Assembly: GCA_002422265.1 (NCBI GenBank)
Contig: DIUB01000179.1
Coordinates: 18,413-33,568, forward strand
Reading direction: 5' to 3'
From: Geobacter sp. UBA6169
GTDB lineage: Bacteria > Desulfobacterota > Desulfuromonadia > Geobacterales > Pseudopelobacteraceae
DNA: 15,156 nt
Made by a program: the position numbers and the translations under genes. Shown here piece by piece: positions 8,763 through 15,156 of this stretch. The notes under the pieces are model-generated. The model was not told where the DNA came from and did no database searches. It worked only from the letters and a program-made list of their open reading frames with translations. Every line of letters starts with the position of its first letter. Position 1 is the stretch's first letter.

Positions 8763-8792
8763 GGTCGCTTCAGTCTCACCACTGAAGCGACC
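8763..8792 (+). terminator. Perfect 12-bp hairpin, possible terminator
   Basis: GGTCGCTTCAGT (8763-8774) pairs perfectly with ACTGAAGCGACC (8781-8792) around the six-base loop CTCACC, starting 15 bases after the stop of the unknown lipoprotein. The position suits transcript termination or 3'-end protection. No T-run follows the stem, so it is not a textbook intrinsic terminator. Confidence 0.5.
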
Positions 8793-8849
8793 TCGCAGCA
8801 TCGTATGAAATGTGTCATGGCAGCGATATTCAACTGCCTCTCAGCCTGA

Positions 8850-9062
8850 TACAGAAAGAAACAGGAACCAGACAGGGACAACACAGCCACCTCGGGCGTA
8901 CACGAGCGTAATACCTACCACCGTTTCTATTTGCCCCATACGCACCTGGAATCGGTTTTCGGCAATGACTGGTTTGCCCTGAAGGCCGGCCTGGTGGACT
9001 GCAACGGCTACCAGAAAAGGTTCATCCGCTCTAACGAGATGTTTGTGCTGGAAACACGATAG
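8850..9062 (+). pseudogene. Remnant of a second PIG-L-type deacetylase C-terminus
   Basis: The stretch between the unknown lipoprotein and the GH19 gene (8748-9095, about 350 bases) has no intact gene. One frame is open from 8850 to the TAG at 9060-9062. Its last part (8988-9053) encodes GLVDCNGYQK, then RFIRSNEMFVLE, matching 20 of 22 residues of the PIG-L C-terminus (379-400). Just before this, WFALKA resembles PFCLKA at residues 338-343 of the intact protein, so about 35 residues between these blocks are missing. No start codon with a ribosome site and none of the zinc motifs are present, so it is a dead fragment. Farther upstream (8880-8975) the frame reads like old coding sequence (YHRFYLPHTHLESVFGNDWF), but I cannot align it securely. 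It shows that a paralogous PIG-L gene once stood here. Confidence 0.8.
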
Positions 9063-9095
9063 CAGATGACAACTACAGTGTTTTGGAGGTGCATC

Positions 9096-11117
9096 ATGAG
9101 AACTTTATTGACCTGCTGCCTGCTGTCTGGCCTATTGCTTTCCGGCTGCAGCGATTCCGGCAATCCCCCCCCACTCCCCTCAAGCACCACCTACTATTCG
9201 GAGCAGCAGTACCACGCAGGTGTGGTCAGCTCCATGTCGGACAGCCACACCATCGTGGTCAACCTGGAGCCTTCCGGTAATTCTGCCGGTACCGGTGATA
9301 CCGGTGGCATCGGGTATGATGAGTTCAACTGGATCCTGAAGGCCGCGACAACGGTAGACCTGTGCATGCTGGCCAGCAATCGCTCGTTCCTGTTGGAGCT
9401 GCTTGACGCGAAAAACGTGCTGCTCTCCTCCATGACTTCACAGGCACTGACCCACAACTGCGCAGCGGATACCGTGCAACCGGTGACCGTCCCTGCCGGT
9501 TCCTACAAGGTGCGCATCACCCATGACGGCATGAAGGACGCTTCCGAAACCCTGCTGGTAACGGTGAACTATAGCTCGAAGGCCGGCGCCCTGGCGGTAA
9601 AGAGTGCCGACACCACCGACAGCGCCACTGTGACCGTGACCCAGCCGCCCAAGTACGATCCCTCCGTGAACTACTCAAAAACCGGCACGCTTGTGCAGTA
9701 CAGCGACAATCAGCTCTACACCAATGCCTGGTATGCCAGTGCCGGGCATTGCCCGGTGCAGGCCGACTGCTCGTCCGTATTCGAGGCCGGTCTCTGGAGC
9801 GTCTACGACCCCACGAAGCCGGTCACCTCGGACAAGCATGAATTCACCTATTACGATTACGCCGCAATCAAAGCATCCTACCCGGCAGTGAAAACCTGTA
9901 CGGCAAGCGATTACAGCCAGGCTTCAGTTATCAGTACAATCGAACAAAGCATAGCAAGCGGCGACTTGAAACTGGCAAAACCGAAAGACGGCTACACTCA
10001 GCAGGACAAGGAGGCGCTGTACCGCGAGTACATGCTCCCCTGTATGCCCGATCTCACCGCCACCACTCCGGCCAACGTGGCAACTGTGATGAAGGTGATG
10101 CCCAAGGCAACCTGGGATACCCTTGCATCGCGCACCTATACCGGCGATGGATCCCTGACCTACACCGATGCCAATGGCAAGATCGTACCCTGGCCGGCAG
10201 AGAACGGCTTTAGTGCCAATACCTACAGCAACTTCCTGAGCGCCGTGGCCCGCTATCCGTTCTTCTGCGGCGAGAAGGGCTACTTCAGCTCGGTGGAGGA
10301 GGCCTGCAAGCGCGAGATCGCCTCGCTCTTTGCCCATGCCGCCCAGGAGACCGGCGAGACCCAGATCACCAAGTCCTACACCTGGCTGCGGGAATACGGC
10401 TGGGTGAATGGCGCGAGCTACTACAACACCGGCTGCGCCGATCCGTTCGACTGCACCAGCAACAGTTTTGCCCGTTACTACGGTCGTGGGCCGACACAGC
10501 TGACCTACTACTACAACTATGCCGGTTTCTCGGCGGCCTACTTCAATGGCGATTACAACTTCCTGCTGAAATGGCCCGACATGGTGGCCTATGACGGCAA
10601 GCTGTACTTTGCCTCGGTCATCTGGTTCGTGATGGCCCACCAGTCCCCCAAACCGTCTATCCACGATGTGATGCTGGGCAGATACCAGCCTGCGGACTGC
10701 AAGACATCAAGCGATTGCAACGGTCTGCAGTACGACCCGCTATCGGGCGTGCAGAACAACTTCAACGTAACCATCGAGGTGGTAAACGGCGGGCCTGAAT
10801 GCCGGGGCAAAAATGCCCAGGCATCGGCAAACCGATCCAACGGTTTTACCCAGATGCTCGATCTGCTGAAGGCCGTCAAGGTGGGCAGTGAGCTGAACCC
10901 GGTGACCGGTTGTGATTTCATCGCAAACACGAATCCTGATCCGAACACATCGATCTTTGCTGCCCCCGCCAACCTTCCCAAGGCCGGATCGCAGCTGCAA
11001 GTCCTGCTGGATATGTCAGACAATACGTGTCTGGCCCAGAGCACAAACGGAACGGCGATGATCAGCGTCACGGCAACCGGGATTGTGACCGCCTGCAACA
11101 AGAGATTTACAAAGTAG
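9096..11117 (+). CDS. GH19 chitinase-like lipoprotein
   Basis: This 673-residue exported lipoprotein has a C-terminal glycoside hydrolase family 19 domain, the family that cleaves chitin and sometimes peptidoglycan. The ATG at 9096 has GGAGG (9085-9089) six bases upstream and starts a signal peptide with lipobox LLSGC (Cys18, then Ser); the earlier in-frame ATG at 9066 lacks this. Residues 30-165 form a domain with Cys90 and Cys122 shared with the large protein at 11616. Residues about 187-237 (YDPSVNYSKTGTLVQYSDN, then LYTNAWYA, then LWSVYD) look like a CBM5/12 chitin-binding module. The GH19 domain (about 330-595) shows the acid Glu418 in FAHAAQETGE, the signature YYGRGPTQLTYYYNYAGF (461-478) and VVNGGPECRGKN (562-573). 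Glu433 (WLREYG) is a candidate second catalytic residue. Many Cys suggest disulfides. The substrate could be chitin or cell-wall glycan. Confidence 0.9.
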   Translation: MRTLLTCCLLSGLLLSGCSDSGNPPPLPSSTTYYSEQQYHAGVVSSMSDSHTIVVNLEPSGNSAGTGDTGGIGYDEFNWILKAATTVDLCMLASNRSFLLELLDAKNVLLSSMTSQALTHNCAADTVQPVTVPAGSYKVRITHDGMKDASETLLVTVNYSSKAGALAVKSADTTDSATVTVTQPPKYDPSVNYSKTGTLVQYSDNQLYTNAWYASAGHCPVQADCSSVFEAGLWSVYDPTKPVTSDKHEFTYYDYAAIKASYPAVKTCTASDYSQASVISTIEQSIASGDLKLAKPKDGYTQQDKEALYREYMLPCMPDLTATTPANVATVMKVMPKATWDTLASRTYTGDGSLTYTDANGKIVPWPAENGFSANTYSNFLSAVARYPFFCGEKGYFSSVEEACKREIASLFAHAAQETGETQITKSYTWLREYGWVNGASYYNTGCADPFDCTSNSFARYYGRGPTQLTYYYNYAGFSAAYFNGDYNFLLKWPDMVAYDGKLYFASVIWFVMAHQSPKPSIHDVMLGRYQPADCKTSSDCNGLQYDPLSGVQNNFNVTIEVVNGGPECRGKNAQASANRSNGFTQMLDLLKAVKVGSELNPVTGCDFIANTNPDPNTSIFAAPANLPKAGSQLQVLLDMSDNTCLAQSTNGTAMISVTATGIVTACNKRFTK

Positions 11118-11193
11118 CCGTTGTCTGACAACCGGGCCGGATGGTGAGAGAAGCTTTGCTCTGGGAACGAAACTAACGAGACAACTTCGATCC

Positions 11194-11200
11194 AAGGAGG
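11194..11200 (+). promoter_or_regulatory. Ribosome binding site that fixes the start of the short lipoprotein
   Basis: AAGGAGG abuts an ATG at 11201 with no spacer, but is six bases from a second in-frame ATG at 11207. The second is therefore the likely start, giving MKRLLFF as the signal peptide beginning. Confidence 0.75.
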
Positions 11201-11206
11201 ATGGAT

Positions 11207-11578
11207 ATGAAACGATTGCTGTTTTTCTGCGCCGTTGCTGCAACCCTCGGCTTGCTGCAGGCCTGCAGCAGTGATCAGACAACTTCGGACAGTTCAGCGA
11301 CCCTGTATGCAGCAATGCAAGACAACCCTTCGCTCGCAACCCAGATCCTGCCCATCTCACATCTTGATTCGATGGATAACTGGCAACCCCAGGCGGTCAG
11401 TGCTGTGGCGTATGCGGCGGCGGTAAAGACCGCAGCAACGGATGGCCCCCTGACTATTTCCGTGGCTGATCTGGAAAGAGCAACTAATGTCGCCGGACAG
11501 ATCCTTTTCAGTTCAACGGTTGAAACTTCCGGGGCACCGACCAATTTCAGCAAGGTTATGATAGCATCAAAAGCTTGA
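11207..11578 (+). CDS. Short lipoprotein, truncated paralogue of the alpha/beta hydrolase
   Basis: This 123-residue lipoprotein has a signal peptide ending in LLQAC (Cys20, then Ser). Residues 36-58 match residues 37-59 of the hydrolase encoded at 4169 at 14 of 23 positions (shared AM..NP.LATQ..P..HLD..DN), and GPLTISVADL (80-89) matches GPLTVSVADL (78-87) at 9 of 10. After residue 90 the similarity stops and the frame ends 34 residues later. The whole hydrolase domain, with HG, GYSEG and the catalytic Asp and His, is absent. It is therefore a remnant of a duplicated hydrolase gene or a fragment kept as a small surface protein. The good ribosome site and intact signal peptide mean it could still be expressed. 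It lies 89 bases after the GH19 gene and 37 before the pentapeptide-repeat gene. Confidence 0.75.
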   Translation: MKRLLFFCAVAATLGLLQACSSDQTTSDSSATLYAAMQDNPSLATQILPISHLDSMDNWQPQAVSAVAYAAAVKTAATDGPLTISVADLERATNVAGQILFSSTVETSGAPTNFSKVMIASKA

Positions 11579-11615
11579 TGAAAAACCGGAATACGGAAAT
11601 CAGGAGGTAGATACA

Positions 11616-14600
11616 ATGAAAAGAATACTGATGATGGGTCAATTATTCATGCTGCTGACCTGTATCGGGCTGCTTGCCGCCTGTTCCGGTAATGACTCTC
11701 CTTCACAGCCCCAGGCAGAACGCAGCTGGTACTGGGAGCATGAGCTTGTCGGGGCCGGCTCCCGGATTGCTACCGAAAACCATACCGTTGTGCTGCGCCT
11801 GAAACCTGATGCTCAGGTCAGCAAGGCATCCGGCGAGGTTACTGCGCTCAAGACCATTCCCTATACCTACAAGAAGTCAGGCAGGTATGAATACTGCATC
11901 GAGGCCAACGACCCGTATTTTGTGGGAATGACGATCACCTCCGAAAGCACGGGCAAGCAGATTGCTGCCGTGCAGCAAGGGGCCTGCGTACAGGCGGAGA
12001 TAGCTGCAGGTAAACACACGGTGGCGATTACCCACAAACGGCTTGCGGCCGGGGATAAGGAACGGTTGGCGTTCATCGGTGTGCCGAAGGCAATCAGGCT
12101 GACCGGTAAAACACCTGCTGCCGCTGCATCTGCCGTAGACCCGACCGAGATCGGCAAGCTGGCCATTACCGACAATAAAGGCAACCTGCTGACGCTCTCA
12201 TCCAATCAGCCCGCAAGCGACGGTCACGAAAATTATTTTTTGACTACGGTCCCGATGCGAACGGTGACTGCTGACGATCTGTTCTCGTTTGCTATCGATC
12301 CAGACAATCCTGCGTCCGGTTATCACCTGATCTCTTCTAAGGGACCGCTTGGGGCGTTCTACGCTGAAAACCTGCCAATTCCCGTGTACCCTCCGGTAGT
12401 TGACCCGGGCTATGGAGACTGCCAGGTACAAACAGTCGGGGTTGGATCATACATAACGTATCTGCAGGGGCCTCTGTATACCTATTCCCAGAAGTATACC
12501 TACACACCGCCTGCAGCATTCTTCAGACTTAATGATTTGGGGGGGTACAATTTTTATCTGACGCTTGATCTCATCAGGCAGTCGTATGTAGGCATAGCCG
12601 GGCAAAATGCCGCCTGTACGTCAAACGCTTACAATGGCGACATGTACAAGACGGTCTTTACCGTCCTGTACAGATATTATGACGACAGTTCGCTGTTGCC
12701 ACCCCTGCAACAGGGGGAGGTGGCCCTGTTTGAAAAAACCGGTTATGGCGGCAAGGCCTGGGTGTTTATGAAGGATCAGCCTGACCTTGCAAAGCTGACA
12801 GCCGCAGTGAGCGCAGCCAGATCGGTCAAGACCGGCCCGAATACCAAAGTTGCCTTGTATGACAATGCCTCCGGGCTCAGGAACACCTATGTTGGCTACA
12901 ACATGGATGACCTTTCCAAAACAAGCATTACCGGCAGCCTGGCTTCCCTCCAGGTTTCACCCGATATTTCCAACATCAAGCTGTCGAGCAAATCCTGCCG
13001 GTACTGTGACTTGTCCGGATTTTCAATCGGCAGCACCGGCTCAGGAACCTGGCTTGATACCTACGATTTCACCGGGGCGAATTTTTCTAATGCCTCGTTT
13101 ACCAATGTAACGGTCTTCAAATCTACTTTTACCGGTGCCAATTTGACTGGAAGCACTATTACAACAACTATTTACGACAACAATGGCGGTATCAGCAATT
13201 CTGATTTTACCGCTGCCCTGATGAATCAGATTACTATTTCCGGCAGCTACTTTTTTGGTATGAAGTATTCAACCTTTGACCGTGCCGATTTCACCGGCGC
13301 CAATATAACAAAAGCGTATATCTATAACTCTTCATTTATCGGCACAAAAATGGTGAATGCGTATATCGCCTCATCAGAAATATTCTGTGATAACGATCAG
13401 TTTGTCAGCGACAGCAGCAGGTGTTTTTCAAACAAACCGGGTGAACAGCTGGATCTTAGTAGTTCCTTCATCGTACGGGACAATCAGGCTGACTATTATT
13501 TTGTTGCCGACTGGATGGATCCAACCAATGTGTATGGTGGTGATCCGGCCAATTCGCAATATCTGGTCCTCAATCAGACCGTATTCATCCAGCCCTTTAC
13601 CCTTTCCAGCAAAAAGAAACCAACTGACCTGAGTAACGCCAATTTTTCAGGTGCTATCTTTGCTGACGGCATGGTCGTGGAGAATGTGACGAAATCATGC
13701 GCTGATATGACTGCGCGGGCCGGTTGCGTAAATTTCAGCGGTGTCACCATCAAAGGGGCCGGCTTCAGTGATTCAATGTTGAAAGGAGGGCTGTTTGCCG
13801 GTGCAATCGCAACCGGCTCATCTTTCAACCGGGCCACTATGCCCTATGCCGACCTGAGCAACGCAAACTTTTCAGGTGCGGTATTCCAGGGGGCAACCCT
13901 TTCGTATGCAAATCTGAGCGGTTCAAGTTTCTTTCAGGCCAGGTTCAACAAAGACCCGGTCACCAATGCATCTGCAAAGCTGGACAACGCGTTTCTGTAT
14001 AACGCCAACATGGCCAGTGCCGACCTGAGCGGCGCCTCCATGACCTATGTCAGTTTTCACTCCGTAAGTTCAGCCAACAAATGTCAACCCGCTGATGGCA
14101 GCACCATTCCCAGTACCTGCGCCAGCGCCTATCAGGCGATCATGGCCAACACCAACCTGACCGGGGCCTACCTGACATCGCTTGATCTTTCAGGCGCGAC
14201 ACTGAACGGGGCTATCTTTTCTGGAAGCTTTGCAATCGGTGCCAATTTTACCGGAACCCTGCTGAAGGTTGACCCGACATCAGGAATGTCCACCAATTTT
14301 AACCGGGCCGCCCTGTTCGGTACAGACTTCACCAATGCACAAACGGCAAGCACAGATTTCAGCAACGCCTATTTTGACGACCAGGTGAGCCCACCCTCCT
14401 TTAAAGGCACCTCTGTGGCGTACCTGGGCAACTCCTATACGGCGTTTGCAGGTGTTCAACCGGCCTACAGCGATCATGTCTGTGCCTGGTATGCAACCAG
14501 GCAGCTGACAGTCCAGAATATGCTGCCGGTCACCGATGCAAACATCACCTGTCCTGACTTTTCAAAAGGCCCCTGCAACGGCAGTCAGTGGCAAGCATCC

Positions 14601-14714
14601 ACAGCTCTGGACCCCAGGCTGCTGGTTATGACCTACAAAAACGGTGCAGCCGGTGTACCGGCTGCATGTAACAACAGTTACACCATGTGGACGAATATGG
14701 CGCCGTCACCATAG
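11616..14714 (+). CDS. Large lipoprotein with beta/gamma-crystallin-like and pentapeptide-repeat domains
   Basis: This 1032-residue exported lipoprotein starts at an ATG eight bases after AGGAGG (11602-11607). The signal peptide ends in LLAAC (Cys23, then Ser). Residues 36-155 form the two-cysteine domain (Cys94, Cys124) shared with the GH19 lipoprotein. Residues 368-447 look like a beta/gamma-crystallin domain: VALFEKTGYGGKAWVF, then ARSVKTGPNTKVALYDN. The usual (N/D)(N/D)xx(S/T)S calcium motif is not obvious. Residues 483-586 and 669-920 contain many pentapeptide repeats (FTGANFSNASF, ADLSNANFSGAVF, ANLSGSSF), expected to fold as a right-handed beta-helix, broken by an 80-residue insert with Cys591 and Cys603. 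A Cys-containing C-terminal cap follows (945-1032). No catalytic site was seen. It probably acts as a binding or structural surface protein. Base composition is visibly more AT-rich than in the signalling genes. Confidence 0.85.
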   Translation: MKRILMMGQLFMLLTCIGLLAACSGNDSPSQPQAERSWYWEHELVGAGSRIATENHTVVLRLKPDAQVSKASGEVTALKTIPYTYKKSGRYEYCIEANDPYFVGMTITSESTGKQIAAVQQGACVQAEIAAGKHTVAITHKRLAAGDKERLAFIGVPKAIRLTGKTPAAAASAVDPTEIGKLAITDNKGNLLTLSSNQPASDGHENYFLTTVPMRTVTADDLFSFAIDPDNPASGYHLISSKGPLGAFYAENLPIPVYPPVVDPGYGDCQVQTVGVGSYITYLQGPLYTYSQKYTYTPPAAFFRLNDLGGYNFYLTLDLIRQSYVGIAGQNAACTSNAYNGDMYKTVFTVLYRYYDDSSLLPPLQQGEVALFEKTGYGGKAWVFMKDQPDLAKLTAAVSAARSVKTGPNTKVALYDNASGLRNTYVGYNMDDLSKTSITGSLASLQVSPDISNIKLSSKSCRYCDLSGFSIGSTGSGTWLDTYDFTGANFSNASFTNVTVFKSTFTGANLTGSTITTTIYDNNGGISNSDFTAALMNQITISGSYFFGMKYSTFDRADFTGANITKAYIYNSSFIGTKMVNAYIASSEIFCDNDQFVSDSSRCFSNKPGEQLDLSSSFIVRDNQADYYFVADWMDPTNVYGGDPANSQYLVLNQTVFIQPFTLSSKKKPTDLSNANFSGAIFADGMVVENVTKSCADMTARAGCVNFSGVTIKGAGFSDSMLKGGLFAGAIATGSSFNRATMPYADLSNANFSGAVFQGATLSYANLSGSSFFQARFNKDPVTNASAKLDNAFLYNANMASADLSGASMTYVSFHSVSSANKCQPADGSTIPSTCASAYQAIMANTNLTGAYLTSLDLSGATLNGAIFSGSFAIGANFTGTLLKVDPTSGMSTNFNRAALFGTDFTNAQTASTDFSNAYFDDQVSPPSFKGTSVAYLGNSYTAFAGVQPAYSDHVCAWYATRQLTVQNMLPVTDANITCPDFSKGPCNGSQWQASTALDPRLLVMTYKNGAAGVPAACNNSYTMWTNMAPSP
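13062..14375 (+). repeat. Pentapeptide-repeat coding region, two blocks
   Basis: Within the large lipoprotein, units of the form A(D/N)(L/F)xx or similar recur from 13062 to 13373 and from 13620 to 14375. The middle block (13374-13619) lacks the pattern. The DNA copies differ from each other, so this is an old protein-level repeat, not a recent DNA tandem repeat. Confidence 0.85.
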
Positions 14715-14804
14715 TTACTGATACTTCCTTGAAGAAAAGTGCGCCCAAAAGACAATGATTGAGAGCCGGCAGCTGAATCCAAACCTAACCAAGGAGGAAC
14801 AAGG

Positions 14805-15029
14805 ATGAAAAACATGCCGAACAACCCAGCGGGCAAAGGGGTGTCACGTCGCGACTTCATGAAGACCATGGCGGTGCTTGGCGCCGTTGCGTCTACTCCC
14901 GGCCTGCTGCTCTCCTGCAGTAGTTCGTCAGGTACAACAAACAACGCCACGGAAACCAAAACCCTTTATTTTGACCATTCACATCTGAATGCCGCCAATC
15001 ATGATTTTTACCCAGCAGTGTCCGGTTAA
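14805..15029 (+). CDS. Tat-exported lipoprotein, apparently truncated
   Basis: This 74-residue frame begins seven bases after AAGGAGG (14791-14797). It has a twin-arginine motif SRRDFMK (Arg15, Arg16), a hydrophobic segment and a lipobox LLSC (Cys38, then Ser), so it encodes a folded-state export signal plus lipid anchor. Only 36 residues follow the Cys: a Ser/Thr/Asn linker and TLYFDHSHLNAANHDFYP. Tat export is normally used for folded or cofactor-bearing proteins, so such a small tail is unlikely to be the full product. The frame stops at TAA 15027-15029 exactly where an opposing frame also stops. This suggests a break by insertion or rearrangement, but a short authentic protein cannot be excluded. 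It is the last gene of the rightward lipoprotein run, 90 bases after the pentapeptide-repeat gene. Confidence 0.65.
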   Translation: MKNMPNNPAGKGVSRRDFMKTMAVLGAVASTPGLLLSCSSSSGTTNNATETKTLYFDHSHLNAANHDFYPAVSG

Positions 15030-15156
15030 GGACTTGCATGTGCAGGTGGTCCGTTAAGTTTGGCCGTTATGCTACCAGAATCCAGTTCATCAGCTTCATC
15101 TGACATTTCGGCCAGTTCGTTCTTTATTTGTATCCGAAGCTCTCTGACACGATTAA
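15026..15156 (-). CDS. Unidentified C-terminal fragment (5' off the window)
   Basis: A minus-strand frame enters from the right edge and stays open for 42 codons to a TAA at 15026-15028. It reads RVRELRIQIKNELAEMSD, then EADELDSGSITAKLNG, then PPAHASP at the C-terminus. The charged, probably helical composition looks like real coding sequence, but I do not recognise the family. A transposase or other mobile-element protein would fit a gene that ends exactly inside the truncation point of the Tat lipoprotein, but no motif confirms it. The frame is short enough to be chance. Confidence 0.4.
   Translation of the reverse strand, partial: NRVRELRIQIKNELAEMSDEADELDSGSITAKLNGPPAHASP

Noticed and set aside
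8805..8849. Fourteen-codon frame beginning MKCVMAAIF before the PIG-L remnant
   Set aside because: It is too short, has no ribosome site, and ends before any lipobox, so it is not supported as a gene.
9924..10664. 246-codon minus-strand open frame opposite the GH19 domain
   Set aside because: It is antisense to well-conserved GH19 motifs and has no ribosome site or domain.
11119..11134. GTTGTC/GACAAC inverted repeat after the GH19 gene as a terminator
   Set aside because: The full stem leaves a one-base loop and the sterically possible form is only four pairs, with no T-run.
13062..14375. Pentapeptide repeats as a Qnr-like gyrase-protecting protein
   Set aside because: The protein is an exported lipoprotein with an interrupted repeat region, so it would not meet gyrase in the cytoplasm.

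Overview
The window is high-GC, tightly packed bacterial chromosome with strong AAGGAGG-type ribosome sites. It looks like a Gram-negative environmental bacterium of the Geobacter/Trichlorobacter (Desulfuromonadota) type. That placement rests on an impression of codon use, the signalling proteins and the many short-linker lipoproteins; no marker gene is present to prove it.

Bases 1-3997 are a signalling block. A sigma-54-dependent response regulator, cut off at its 5' end by the window edge, is followed 16 bases later by a seven-helix hybrid histidine kinase (HisKA-HATPase-receiver-Hpt). A NarL/LuxR-type response regulator on the minus strand overlaps the kinase tail to tail by 30 bases. The kinase plus NarL-type regulator resembles a BarA/UvrY-style His-Asp-His-Asp relay, although the pairing is inferred. 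A 171-base divergent region separates the regulator from the next block.

Bases 4169-15029 are an unusual run of same-strand genes for exported lipoproteins, each with a lipobox and Gly or Ser after the Cys, a composition that predicts outer-membrane sorting. In order they are: an alpha/beta hydrolase (lipase/esterase-like), a PIG-L/LmbE-type deacetylase, an unknown lipoprotein, a GH19 chitinase-like enzyme, a 123-residue fragment-like lipoprotein, a 1032-residue protein with beta/gamma-crystallin-like and pentapeptide-repeat domains, and a Tat-exported lipoprotein cut short after 74 residues.

The island carries traces of duplication and decay. A broken C-terminus of a second PIG-L gene lies before the GH19 gene. 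The 123-residue lipoprotein repeats the N-terminus of the alpha/beta hydrolase and then diverges. The GH19 and pentapeptide proteins share a two-cysteine N-terminal domain. The right edge has a stop-to-stop junction with an unidentified minus-strand frame that runs out of the window.

Together the island encodes a set of surface-attached hydrolases (acyl ester, N-acetyl sugar, chitin or peptidoglycan). It could serve polymer use or attack on other cells; neither role is proven by the sequence.
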